Source: Peptoniphilaceae bacterium
Lineage (GTDB): Bacteria > Bacillota > Clostridia > Tissierellales > Peptoniphilaceae
Assembly: GCA_022769085.1 (NCBI GenBank)
Contig: JALEKO010000033.1
Location: forward strand, 1-33,125
DNA length: 33,125 bases
Reading direction: 5' to 3'
Positions 7,609 through 15,077 of this stretch are shown in pieces (the first letter of the stretch is position 1; every line of letters begins with the position of its first letter). Under the pieces are notes generated by a model. The model saw only the letters and a program-made list of their open reading frames with translations. It was not told the origin of the DNA and made no database searches. Position numbers and translations under genes: made by a program.

Positions 7609-8772
7609 ATGAAAGTTTTAATTACAACCGATTGGTATGAGCCTGTTGTAAATGGAGTTGTAAGATCGGTTTTAAACCTCAAAAAATATTTGGAAAAATT
7701 AAACTGTGAAGTAAAAGTTTTAACTCTTTCAAACGAAAAGCATTCATATAAAGAAAATAATATATATTACATAGGCTCTTTATCAGCTGGCGTTATTTAT
7801 CCTGATGCAAGAGTTTCAATAGCACTTAAAAATGATTTAATAAAAGAGATAATATCATGGAAACCAGATGTAATACATAGTCAATGTGAATTTTCTACAT
7901 TTTTTATGGCAAATAAAATTTCAAATGAAATAAATTGTCCTTTAATTCATACATACCATACAATTTATGAAAAATATACTCACTATTTTTCACCGTCAAA
8001 AAAATTAGGAAGAAGACTTGTGAAAATTTTTACAAAATCAATTGCAAAAAGAACAGATTTTATAATAGCACCAAGTGTAAAAACAAAAAATATTTTAAAG
8101 AGTTATAAAATAAAACCTGAAAAAATAAAAGTTATTCCAACGGGAATTGAAATTGAAGATGAAAACTATGAAGATTTTGGAAATAATAAAGTAATAAACT
8201 TAAGAAAAAAATTTTCTTTAAAAGAAAATGATAAAATAATTTTATATCTTGGAAGAATTGCAAAAGAAAAAAATATTGATGAAATAATTGATTATTACTT
8301 AAGACTTGATGATGAGAATATAAAACTTGTAATAGTAGGTGGCGGTCCATACCTTAAAGACTTAAAAGAAAAAGCAAGCACAATTGATAAAAAAATAATT
8401 TTTACAGGAATGGTAAAACCAAAAGATGTTTTTTCATATTATAAACTAGCAGACTGTTTTGTATCTGCCAGTAATTCTGAAACACAAGGGCTTACTTATT
8501 ATGAAGCACTTTCATCTGGGATTGTATGTATTTGTAGAAGGGATGACTGTCTTGAAGGAATTATAATTGATGATTTTAACGGCTTTCAGTATAGTAATTT
8601 CTACGAATTTAAAGAATATATAGATACAATTTTTAAAGATGAAAAAAAACTTGATAAAATGAAAAGAAATGCTAAAGAATTTTCAAAAGAAAATTTTACA
8701 GCTAAATCTTTTGCAAAAAAAGTTTTTAATTTATACGAAAAGGCGATGGAAAATGATACCGTTAATATATAA
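7609..8772 (+). CDS. GT4 glycosyltransferase, likely diacylglycerol glucosyltransferase
   Basis: A 387-aa retaining glycosyltransferase with two Rossmann domains. The N-terminal motif TTDWYEPVVNGVVRS and the donor-site motif SETQGLTYYEAL (EX7E) near residues 288-298 are typical of GT4 enzymes that glucosylate diacylglycerol to make the monoglucosyl lipid of Gram-positive membranes. It acts at the inner membrane face using a nucleotide sugar. A second GT4 gene overlaps its end by 20 bp. This resembles the streptococcal pair of GlcDAG synthase plus CpoA, which together build a dihexosyl glycolipid that can anchor lipoteichoic acid. Substrates are inferred from family and pairing. A strong RBS (GGGAGGGG) precedes ATG 7609. 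Confidence 0.8.
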   Translation: MKVLITTDWYEPVVNGVVRSVLNLKKYLEKLNCEVKVLTLSNEKHSYKENNIYYIGSLSAGVIYPDARVSIALKNDLIKEIISWKPDVIHSQCEFSTFFMANKISNEINCPLIHTYHTIYEKYTHYFSPSKKLGRRLVKIFTKSIAKRTDFIIAPSVKTKNILKSYKIKPEKIKVIPTGIEIEDENYEDFGNNKVINLRKKFSLKENDKIILYLGRIAKEKNIDEIIDYYLRLDDENIKLVIVGGGPYLKDLKEKASTIDKKIIFTGMVKPKDVFSYYKLADCFVSASNSETQGLTYYEALSSGIVCICRRDDCLEGIIIDDFNGFQYSNFYEFKEYIDTIFKDEKKLDKMKRNAKEFSKENFTAKSFAKKVFNLYEKAMENDTVNI

Positions 8773-9832
8773 AAAAGATTATGAAACAGTAAAAAATTCA
8801 GGTGTTGGAAAAGCAATAGAACATCAAATAGAGGCTTTGAAATTAATTGGAGAAGATTTTTCAGTTGATGAAAAAAATGATTTTGACGTTGTTCATATAA
8901 ATACGGTTTTTCCAAAATCGTTAATTTTTTCAAAAAAAGCTTCAAAAGAAGGAAAGGCTGTTGTATATCATGCTCATTCTACAGAAGAAGATTTTAGAAA
9001 TTCTTTTCTTTTAAGTAATTTTCTTTCACCTCTTTTTAAAAAATGGATTATGTATTGTTATAACAGTTCTGATATTTTAATAACTCCAACAGAGTATTCA
9101 AAAAACATTTTAAAAAGTTATGGAATAAAGAAAGATATTGAAGTTATTTCAAATGGTATTGAACTAGACTTTTGGAGAAAAAAGAAAGAAGATAGAGAAA
9201 ATTTTTATAAAAAATATAATCTTGATAAAAACAAAAAAACAATAATTTCAGTAGGTCTTTTCATAAAAAGAAAAGGGATACTTGATTTTGTAGAACTTGC
9301 AAAAAGACTTCCGCAATTTGAATTTGTTTGGTTTGGAAAATTAAATTTAAATCTTGTTGGAAAAGATGTAAGAGATGCGGTTAATTCAAATTTAAAAAAT
9401 TTACATTTTCCAGGCTTTGTCTCAAGCAAAGATTTAAGAGAAGCATATAGTGCTTGCGATTTGTATCTTTTCCCAACATATGAAGAAACCGAAGGAATAG
9501 TTTTACTTGAAGCAATTGCAACAGGTGCAAAAACAATAATAAGAGATATAGATATATTTAAAAATGATTTTAAAGATGGAATAAATATTTATAAGGCAAA
9601 AAATAACGATGAATTTGAAGAAAAAATAATAAATATTTTAAATGGAAATCTTAAAGATTTAACAAAAGAGGCAAGAAAAATAGCAGAAGAAAGGTCTATT
9701 GAAAAAACAGGTGAAAAACTTGTCAATTGCTATAAAAAAGCCGTAAAGATAAAAGAAATTAAAAACGAAGAAAACTTAGAAAAACAACATAAAAGTCATT
9801 TTTTGCTTAAAAAATTGAAAGAAAGTTTTTAA
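8753..9832 (+). CDS. GT4 glycosyltransferase, CpoA-like second glycolipid enzyme
   Basis: A 359-aa glycosyltransferase starting at ATG 8753 inside the end of the previous gene (20-bp overlap, +1 frame), so translation is probably coupled. The open frame upstream of 8753 only shadows the first gene. Motifs: VKNSGVGKAIEHQ near residue 13, VVYHAHSTEEDF near 70, VISNGIELDFW near 135, and the EX7E motif in EETEGIVLLEA near residues 245-255. Its position fits the second sugar transferase of a dihexosyl-diacylglycerol pathway; the sugar (galactose or glucose) cannot be told. The last ~25 residues are Lys-rich and could touch the membrane surface. A terminator follows at 9839. Confidence 0.78.
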   Translation: MIPLIYKKDYETVKNSGVGKAIEHQIEALKLIGEDFSVDEKNDFDVVHINTVFPKSLIFSKKASKEGKAVVYHAHSTEEDFRNSFLLSNFLSPLFKKWIMYCYNSSDILITPTEYSKNILKSYGIKKDIEVISNGIELDFWRKKKEDRENFYKKYNLDKNKKTIISVGLFIKRKGILDFVELAKRLPQFEFVWFGKLNLNLVGKDVRDAVNSNLKNLHFPGFVSSKDLREAYSACDLYLFPTYEETEGIVLLEAIATGAKTIIRDIDIFKNDFKDGINIYKAKNNDEFEEKIINILNGNLKDLTKEARKIAEERSIEKTGEKLVNCYKKAVKIKEIKNEENLEKQHKSHFLLKKLKESF

Positions 9833-9838
9833 ATATTT

Positions 9839-9866
9839 AAAGCCTTTTAATAAGGGCTTTTTTATT
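9839..9866 (+). terminator. Terminator of the glycosyltransferase pair
   Basis: AAAGCCTT, short loop, AAGGGCTTT with one bulged G, then TTTTATTTT. Confidence 0.8.
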
Positions 9867-9911
9867 TTGTATAAAAATTTGTAAAAATTATATTTAAAAA
9901 AAGACTTAAAC

Positions 9912-9921
9912 TTGGTATAAT
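9912..9921 (+). promoter_or_regulatory. Extended -10 promoter element
   Basis: TTGGTATAAT 33 bp before the TTG start of the CNNM/CorC-type gene. No convincing -35 box is seen; the TGG extension probably compensates. Confidence 0.55.
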
Positions 9922-9953
9922 AAGCTAAACTTTAGAAATACGGGAGAATAATT

Positions 9954-11207
9954 TTGACTGTTTCAAATATAATTGAATTAATTGCAATTTTAATTTGCCT
10001 TTCTCTTTCGGCTTTTTTTTCATCTGGAGAAACGGCGATAACATCGACAAATTTTTTGAAAATAAAACAGATGGAAAAAAATGGAGAAAAAAATGCACCT
10101 GTTTTAAAAAAACTTGTTGATAATATGCAAAGCCTTTTAACTACAATTTTGGTAGGAAACAACATTGTAAATATACTTATGACAACCCTTGCTACAATAC
10201 TTTTTACAGATATTTTAGGTGCAAAAGGGCCAATTGTTTCTACAATTGTGATAACACTTGTGGTTTTAATTTTTGGTGAAATTACTCCAAAAACACTTGC
10301 AAGCTCAAATAGTGAAAAAATAGCGTTAAAAGCATCAAAACCACTTCTTTTTTTCATGACTTCTCTTAAACCTCTTTCTTTCATACTAAGTAAAATTACA
10401 AACTTAATAATAAAACTTTTTGTAGTTGAAAATGAAAATAAGAACGAAATTACAACAGATGATATTAAAACACTTGTTGGAGTATCTCAAGAACAGGGAG
10501 TTTTAAATGATGAAGAAAAAGAAATAATAAATAATGTTTTCGATTTTGGTGATAATGATGCAGCAGATATTATGACTCCTAGAACGGATATGGAGTCAAT
10601 TCAAGCCGACATAACTTTTGAAGAGCTTGAAGAATTTTTACTTAACTCAAAGCATTCAAGAATTCCAGTTTACGGCGAGAATATCGATAATATTATAGGA
10701 ATTTTACACATGAAAGATCTTGTAAATGCAATTTTAAAATCAAAAAAATTGGATTTAAGAAAACTTGTTCGTCCTACATTTTTTGCATATGAGTATATGC
10801 CAATACTTGATCTTTTTAAAATAATGAAAAAAGATAATATTTCACTTGCAGTAATTATAGATGAATATGGCGGAACAAGTGGAGTTGTTTCAATTGAAGA
10901 TATAGTTGAAGAACTTGTCGGTGAAATTGATGATGAATACGACAGCAAAAACGATGAAATAAAACAAATTTCAAAAAATGAATATATAGTTGACCCTTCA
11001 ATGAATATTGACGATGTAAATGATTATTTTAATATTAATATAGAAGAACTTAAAAGCGATTCAATAGGAGGCTTTGTGATAGATAATCTTGAAAGACTTC
11101 CAAAGAAGAACGATAAAATTATTGTAGATGATATAGAATTTACAATTGAAGATATGAAAAGATACAAAATTATAAAATTAAAAATGAAATTTCTAAAAAA
11201 AGCCTAA
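9954..11207 (+). CDS. CNNM/CorC (HlyC-like) membrane protein, probable Mg2+/divalent cation efflux
   Basis: A 417-aa membrane protein with the usual order for the family: a DUF21/CNNM transmembrane domain (residues ~1-180, with FFSSGETAITS near 20-30 and FGEITPKTLAS near 105-115), two CBS domains (~205-325, containing MTPRTDMESI and IIDEYGGTSGVVS), and a C-terminal CorC/HlyC domain (~340-415). Bacterial homologues such as MpfA export magnesium. Older annotations say 'hemolysin', which is misleading. Translation starts at TTG 9954 with GGGAG 7 nt upstream. The stop codon lies in the loop of the terminator at 11196. A CorA Mg2+ channel is encoded 5 kb downstream. Confidence 0.88.
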   Translation: MTVSNIIELIAILICLSLSAFFSSGETAITSTNFLKIKQMEKNGEKNAPVLKKLVDNMQSLLTTILVGNNIVNILMTTLATILFTDILGAKGPIVSTIVITLVVLIFGEITPKTLASSNSEKIALKASKPLLFFMTSLKPLSFILSKITNLIIKLFVVENENKNEITTDDIKTLVGVSQEQGVLNDEEKEIINNVFDFGDNDAADIMTPRTDMESIQADITFEELEEFLLNSKHSRIPVYGENIDNIIGILHMKDLVNAILKSKKLDLRKLVRPTFFAYEYMPILDLFKIMKKDNISLAVIIDEYGGTSGVVSIEDIVEELVGEIDDEYDSKNDEIKQISKNEYIVDPSMNIDDVNDYFNINIEELKSDSIGGFVIDNLERLPKKNDKIIVDDIEFTIEDMKRYKIIKLKMKFLKKA

Positions 11208-11218
11208 TGGGCTTTTTT
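11196..11218 (+). terminator. Terminator overlapping the stop of the CNNM/CorC gene
   Basis: AAAAAAGCC, loop TAATG containing the stop codon TAA, GGCTTTTTT. Only three G-C pairs, so moderate strength. Confidence 0.7.
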
Positions 11219-11262
11219 AAATTTGCATAAAAAGCGTATAATTTTAAAAAGGAGAAAACTAA

Positions 11263-12915
11263 ATGAAGGAAACAGTTTACATTACAGGGCATAAACACCC
11301 AGATACTGATGCAATAGTTGCAACACTTTCATATGCACATCTTAAAAATAAATTAGGAGATGTAAATGCTATTCCAATAAGAGTGGGACATTTAAGCGAA
11401 GAAACTAAATTTGTTCTTGATTATTTTGGTGTCGATGCACCTATTTATAAAGCATCTATGAAAACAAAAGTAAAAGATCTTGATATTGATAAAGCTTACA
11501 CCCTTACAGGAAGCGTTTCCATAGGACAGGCGTGGAATATAATTCAAGATAATAAATTAAACTCCCTTCCTATAAGTGATGAAAGCGGAAAACTTGTGGG
11601 AATTGTATCTCTTTCAAATTTGACAAGCTCATATATGGATATTTGGGATGATAAAATTATTGGAAGAGCAAATACTCCAACAGAAAATATAATTGATGTT
11701 TTAAATGCTGATTATCTTGTAAAACCAAAAAATCCAAGAGAAAAAACTGGAAAAATTTCTGTTTTTGCAAATGACGTTAAAAGTGATAAAAATTTGGAAC
11801 TTGTTTCTGCAAATGACCTTGTAGTTGTTGGAGATAGGTATGATGCACAAGATTTTTGTATAAATCAAAAAGTTGCAGTCATGGTTTTATCAAATGGTTC
11901 AAAATTAACAGATGATTTATTAAAAAAAGCCTATGAAAATGATGTAACAGTTCTTACGACTCAGTATGACTCATTTATGACATCACGTCTTCTACCTACC
12001 ACAATTCCAGTTGAACATGTAATGAGTAGAGAAAATCTTGTTACATTTTCACCTGAAGATAATATAGAAGATGTTGCAAAAAAAATGGCTGAAAATAGAT
12101 TTAGATCATATCCAGTTGTTGATGAATCTGGAAGAGTCGTTGGAAATATTTCAAGATATCACTTAATTTCTGCAGAAAAAAAGAAACTTATATTAGTTGA
12201 CCACAATGAAAAAAATCAAAGTATTGATGATATAGATGATGCACAAATTGTAGAAATTATAGATCATCATAGAGTTGCAAATATTTCAACAACAGGGCCT
12301 GTATATTTTAGAAATGAGCCTGTAGGATCATCAAATACAATAATTTCAGAGATGTTTTTTGAAAAGGGAATAAGACCTTCAAGAGAAATTGCAGGAATAA
12401 TTTGTGCTGCAATTATTTCAGATACACTTTTCTTTAAAAGCCCAACATCTACTGCAACAGATGAAAAAATGGTATCAAGAATGAGTCGCATTGCAGGAAT
12501 TGACCCTGAAAAATTTGCACTTGAAATGTTTAAAGCTGGTACAAGCCTTAAAAATAAACGACCTGAAGATTTAATCGACGGGGATGTAAAAGTTTTTCCA
12601 ATTGCAGGTGACAAAATAAGAATAGGTCAAATAATGACAATGGATATGGAACGCCTTGAAAGTATAAAAGATGAATTATCAAAACATATGGAAGAAAAAA
12701 TAGAACTTAAAGGTGAAAATACATTTGTACTTGTTTTAACCGATATTTTTAATGAAACAAGTAAATTTTTGGTTGTAGGTCAACATAGAGATTCAATAGC
12801 AAATGCATTTAATGCCACATATGTTAATGATACATTCGAGGCAAAAGGTGTTTTAAGTAGAAAAAAACAAGTACTTCCAAAAATAACAGAAGCTGTAGCA
12901 AGAGATAATTTTTAA
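11263..12915 (+). CDS. ppaC: Manganese-dependent inorganic pyrophosphatase with CBS-DRTGG insert
   Basis: A 550-aa family II pyrophosphatase of the DHH superfamily, which hydrolyses PPi to two phosphates in the cytoplasm. Metal-site motifs are GHKHPDTDA (residues 9-17), LVDHNEK near 310 and EIIDHHRVANI near 330. The C-terminal DHHA2 domain ends with the substrate-binding SRKKQVLP. Between the first motifs lies a ~240-residue regulatory insert with CBS, DRTGG-like and CBS modules (for example LNSLPISDESGKLVGIVS and FRSYPVVDESGRVVGNIS). In characterised CBS-pyrophosphatases such inserts bind adenine nucleotides or diadenosine polyphosphates to regulate activity. GGAG precedes ATG 11263. It is monocistronic, with a strong terminator after it. 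Confidence 0.94.
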   Translation: MKETVYITGHKHPDTDAIVATLSYAHLKNKLGDVNAIPIRVGHLSEETKFVLDYFGVDAPIYKASMKTKVKDLDIDKAYTLTGSVSIGQAWNIIQDNKLNSLPISDESGKLVGIVSLSNLTSSYMDIWDDKIIGRANTPTENIIDVLNADYLVKPKNPREKTGKISVFANDVKSDKNLELVSANDLVVVGDRYDAQDFCINQKVAVMVLSNGSKLTDDLLKKAYENDVTVLTTQYDSFMTSRLLPTTIPVEHVMSRENLVTFSPEDNIEDVAKKMAENRFRSYPVVDESGRVVGNISRYHLISAEKKKLILVDHNEKNQSIDDIDDAQIVEIIDHHRVANISTTGPVYFRNEPVGSSNTIISEMFFEKGIRPSREIAGIICAAIISDTLFFKSPTSTATDEKMVSRMSRIAGIDPEKFALEMFKAGTSLKNKRPEDLIDGDVKVFPIAGDKIRIGQIMTMDMERLESIKDELSKHMEEKIELKGENTFVLVLTDIFNETSKFLVVGQHRDSIANAFNATYVNDTFEAKGVLSRKKQVLPKITEAVARDNF

Positions 12916-12929
12916 AAATTAAATTTATA

Positions 12930-12969
12930 CCCCTCTTTTACTGAAAATTTTAGCTAAAGAGGGGTTTTT
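12930..12969 (+). terminator. Strong terminator after ppaC
   Basis: CCCCTCTTT (12930-12938) pairs with AAAGAGGGG (12956-12964), followed by five T. It is directional: the minus strand has no T-run after the stem. Confidence 0.9.
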
Positions 12970-12980
12970 AATTAAAAAAT

Positions 12981-13598
12981 CTAATAAAAAAATTTCAACA
13001 CAATATCAAATAATAGAAGTGTTAAAGCTAAATTTATAAATTTTGATATTAAAATCATATTGATAAATTTTTTCTTTTTAATATTTGTAATGCCACTTAG
13101 CATTATAAAAATATTATCAGGTGCAAATGGTATACAATTTATTATGAAAAATAAAGTGTCAAATTTTTTCTGGCTTTTATTTAGAACATAAGAATATTTA
13201 TAAAAAATTTTTTCTGGAAGAATTTTTTTTATAAATTTATTTCCAAACTTTTTTGTAATTAAAAAAGTTACAATTGCACTGAAAATATAAGAAAAATAAT
13301 TTATAATAAAGCCTATAAAATGACTCCATAAAATAAAACCTGAAAAAGTCATTAAAGTATTTGGAATGAAAGGAATAAAAGTTATTATAGTTTTTAATAT
13401 TATAAAAATGGGAATTGTTAAAAAACTAAAATCGCCTAAAATTACACGTAACTTTGATGGATCTTTTAAAATTTTTTTATCATAAGCCCGTTTAAATATT
13501 AAAATTACACAAATTATAGAAATTATTGTTATTATTTTTCTTAAAATTTTTAAAATATTTTGTTTTAATTTTTTAAATTTTTTCCTGTTTAATCTCAT
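12981..13598 (-). CDS. TVP38/TMEM64 (VTT-domain) membrane protein
   Basis: A 205-aa polytopic membrane protein. A very basic N-terminus (MRLNRKKFKKLKQ) precedes the first membrane segment. The VTT/DedA-like core follows: PFIPNTLMTFSGFILW near 75-90, an ITKKFGNKFIKK loop, and FFIINCIPFAPDNIFIMLSG near 145-165. The family includes membrane proteins linked to lipid scrambling or transport; no substrate can be given. The only usable start is ATG 13598, which has no Shine-Dalgarno and lies 6 nt after the stem of the rubredoxin terminator, so expression probably needs read-through from the rubredoxin promoter. Confidence 0.8.
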   Translation of the reverse strand: MRLNRKKFKKLKQNILKILRKIITIISIICVILIFKRAYDKKILKDPSKLRVILGDFSFLTIPIFIILKTIITFIPFIPNTLMTFSGFILWSHFIGFIINYFSYIFSAIVTFLITKKFGNKFIKKILPEKIFYKYSYVLNKSQKKFDTLFFIINCIPFAPDNIFIMLSGITNIKKKKFINMILISKFINLALTLLLFDIVLKFFY

Positions 13599-13624
13599 AA
13601 TAAAAAAGAGGCATAAGCCCCTTT
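13599..13624 (-). terminator. Terminator between rubredoxin and the VTT gene
   Basis: On the minus strand AAAGGGGC, loop TTAT, GCCTCTTT (one G-U pair), then TTTTTATT, which runs directly into the ATG at 13598. It lies 12 nt after the rubredoxin stop. Confidence 0.75.
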
Positions 13625-13635
13625 AAAAATTCAAA

Positions 13636-13800
13636 TTAGCCTTCGTAAACTTCGAACATGTCTTTGTCAACTCCGCAAACAGGGCAAACCCAATCTTCAG
13701 GAAGATCTTCAAAAGAAGTTCCAGCATTAATGCCGTTGTCAACATCTCCTTCTTCAGGATCATAGATATATCCACAAGCTGTGCATTGATATTTTTCCAT
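13636..13800 (-). CDS. Rubredoxin
   Basis: A 54-aa iron protein that carries one electron in the cytoplasm of anaerobes, often in oxygen or peroxide detoxification. It begins [19 protein letters not shown] and ends [20 protein letters not shown]. The four iron ligands are the two CxxC pairs at Cys6/Cys9 and Cys39/Cys42, with the canonical spacing, and the length is canonical. AGGAG lies 7 nt before ATG 13800. A different open frame covering the same bases encodes nothing recognisable. No rubrerythrin or oxidase partner is adjacent. Confidence 0.96.
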   Translation of the reverse strand: MEKYQCTACGYIYDPEEGDVDNGINAGTSFEDLPEDWVCPVCGVDKDMFEVYEG

Positions 13801-13828
13801 AATAATACTCCTTTCATTTTATAGTCAA

Positions 13829-13838
13829 ATTATACCAT
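13829..13838 (-). promoter_or_regulatory. Extended -10 promoter of rubredoxin
   Basis: Minus-strand TATGGTATAAT, with TATAAT at 13834-13829, about 30 bp before the start codon. It resembles the TTGGTATAAT elements elsewhere in the window. Confidence 0.6.
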
Positions 13839-13919
13839 ATGTGAAAAATTTTTGCCAAATTTTAATTATTGTATATATTTTTGATTTTCGGGGTATTAAC
13901 TAAACTGTAGGAGAATGAT

Positions 13920-14324
13920 ATGACATATGTACATAGAGATTTAATTAAAAGTAAATTAAGCATTATAAAAAAATCTGTAGAAAAGATGGTTAATGATATC
14001 AATAATGTAATAGAAGATACAGATTTATTTTTTGATGTGAAATTAATTTTAAATGAGCTTGTCATAAATTCTTTTGAGCATGGTAATAAAAAAGATGAAA
14101 ATAAAATTATCGATGTAACTCTTATAGTTGATAGGGATAGTGCCATAATTAAAGTAAAAGATGAAGGGGAGGGCATTAGAGAAAATGTTGAAACTGATGA
14201 CCTTAAAGATTCAGGTAGAGGTTTAAAATTGGTTTATGCACTTTCAGATGAAGTTTTGATAAGAGATAGTAAAATAACTGTAATGATTGGAAATATTAGT
14301 TCTAAAAATAAAAAGTTTTTATAA
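13920..14324 (+). CDS. RsbW/SpoIIAB-like ATP-binding protein (HATPase_c)
   Basis: A 134-aa cytoplasmic GHKL ATPase of the anti-sigma/serine kinase type. The N box is ELVINSFEHGNKKDENK (about 46-62), the G1 box VKDEGEGI (near 80) and the G2 box DSGRGLKLVYALSDEV (near 97-112). Members bind a sigma factor or phosphorylate an STAS-domain antagonist. No STAS protein or cognate sigma gene adjoins it; the next gene is an aldose epimerase 9 bp downstream, so the partner is unknown. AGGAGA precedes ATG 13920. The last residues (SSKNKKFL) are unremarkable. Confidence 0.82.
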   Translation: MTYVHRDLIKSKLSIIKKSVEKMVNDINNVIEDTDLFFDVKLILNELVINSFEHGNKKDENKIIDVTLIVDRDSAIIKVKDEGEGIRENVETDDLKDSGRGLKLVYALSDEVLIRDSKITVMIGNISSKNKKFL

Positions 14325-14333
14325 GGAGATTCT

Positions 14334-15038
14334 ATGAAATATACATTAAAAAATGAAAAATTTACAGCAATTGTAAATACATTTGGAGCTTATTTAGAAG
14401 AATTTTTCACAGATGACGGGAAAATTTTTTTCCCAAGAATGGATATTAAAATAGGTAATTCTACAAAACCAAGAGGTGGAATGCATGTATGTTATCCAAA
14501 TTTTAGCGTTGATGATATAACATCTTTACCTGTTCATGGTTTTGGAAGAGACAATGAATGGTCAACAGTTAAATCATCTGATTCATCTATAGAACTTAAA
14601 CTTTCTGGTGTAAATGGTTATGAAAATTTAGTAGCTTTTATTAAATATGAAATAAAAAATGATGGATTAAATACAACCCTTAGCATTGAAAATAATACAG
14701 ATAAACCTCAAATGATAGCACCTGCTTTTCATCCGTATTTTTATTCAAAAGAACAAAAGATAAAAATTGATGGATTTTCTTTAGATGGAAAAATTCTTGA
14801 AGATTCTGTATTTTTAGAAGCGAATTCTCTTACTTTTGAAACAAGTGATAAAAAATACGAAATTTTTGGAGATAATATTTCTATTTTTACAATATGGACA
14901 GATAGAAAAAATGATTATATATGTGTAGAACCAACTTATAATGGTCCTTCTTTTAAAAAAGATTGTGATAAAGAACCTTTAGTTTTAAAAGAAGGAGAAA
15001 AATTTTCACAAAAATTTACAATAAGACAGTTATTTTAA
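14334..15038 (+). CDS. Aldose 1-epimerase family protein
   Basis: A 234-aa cytoplasmic protein that would interconvert alpha and beta anomers of a sugar or sugar phosphate. It has the conserved beta-sandwich landmarks: RGGMHVCYPNFS near 45-56, VHGFGRDNEWS near 65-75, APAFHPYFYS near 125-135 (catalytic-type His) and the Glu in CVEPTYNGPS near 200. It is shorter than GalM (~340) and closer to the YeaD-like glucose-6-phosphate epimerase group; the substrate is unknown. It lies 9 bp after the RsbW-like gene with AAGGAG as RBS, probably as an operon. Confidence 0.82.
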   Translation: MKYTLKNEKFTAIVNTFGAYLEEFFTDDGKIFFPRMDIKIGNSTKPRGGMHVCYPNFSVDDITSLPVHGFGRDNEWSTVKSSDSSIELKLSGVNGYENLVAFIKYEIKNDGLNTTLSIENNTDKPQMIAPAFHPYFYSKEQKIKIDGFSLDGKILEDSVFLEANSLTFETSDKKYEIFGDNISIFTIWTDRKNDYICVEPTYNGPSFKKDCDKEPLVLKEGEKFSQKFTIRQLF

Positions 15039-15063
15039 CCGGAGTATTTAACTCCGGTATTTT
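15038..15063 (+). terminator. Hairpin between epimerase and arcA
   Basis: ACCGGAGT, loop ATTTA, ACTCCGGT, a perfect 8-bp stem just after the stop codon, followed by the poor U-tract ATTTTATG. It is probably a partial terminator, since the arcA RBS follows at once and no promoter fits between. Confidence 0.6.
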
Positions 15064-15077
15064 ATGTGGAGGATAAA

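Noticed and set aside
9932-10384. 150-codon minus-strand frame opposite the CNNM/CorC gene
   Set aside because: It is the shadow of a confidently identified gene, and its start has no RBS.
13623-13817. 64-codon minus-strand frame over the rubredoxin gene
   Set aside because: It is another frame of the same bases; the rubredoxin frame at 13636-13800 has the RBS and both CxxC pairs.
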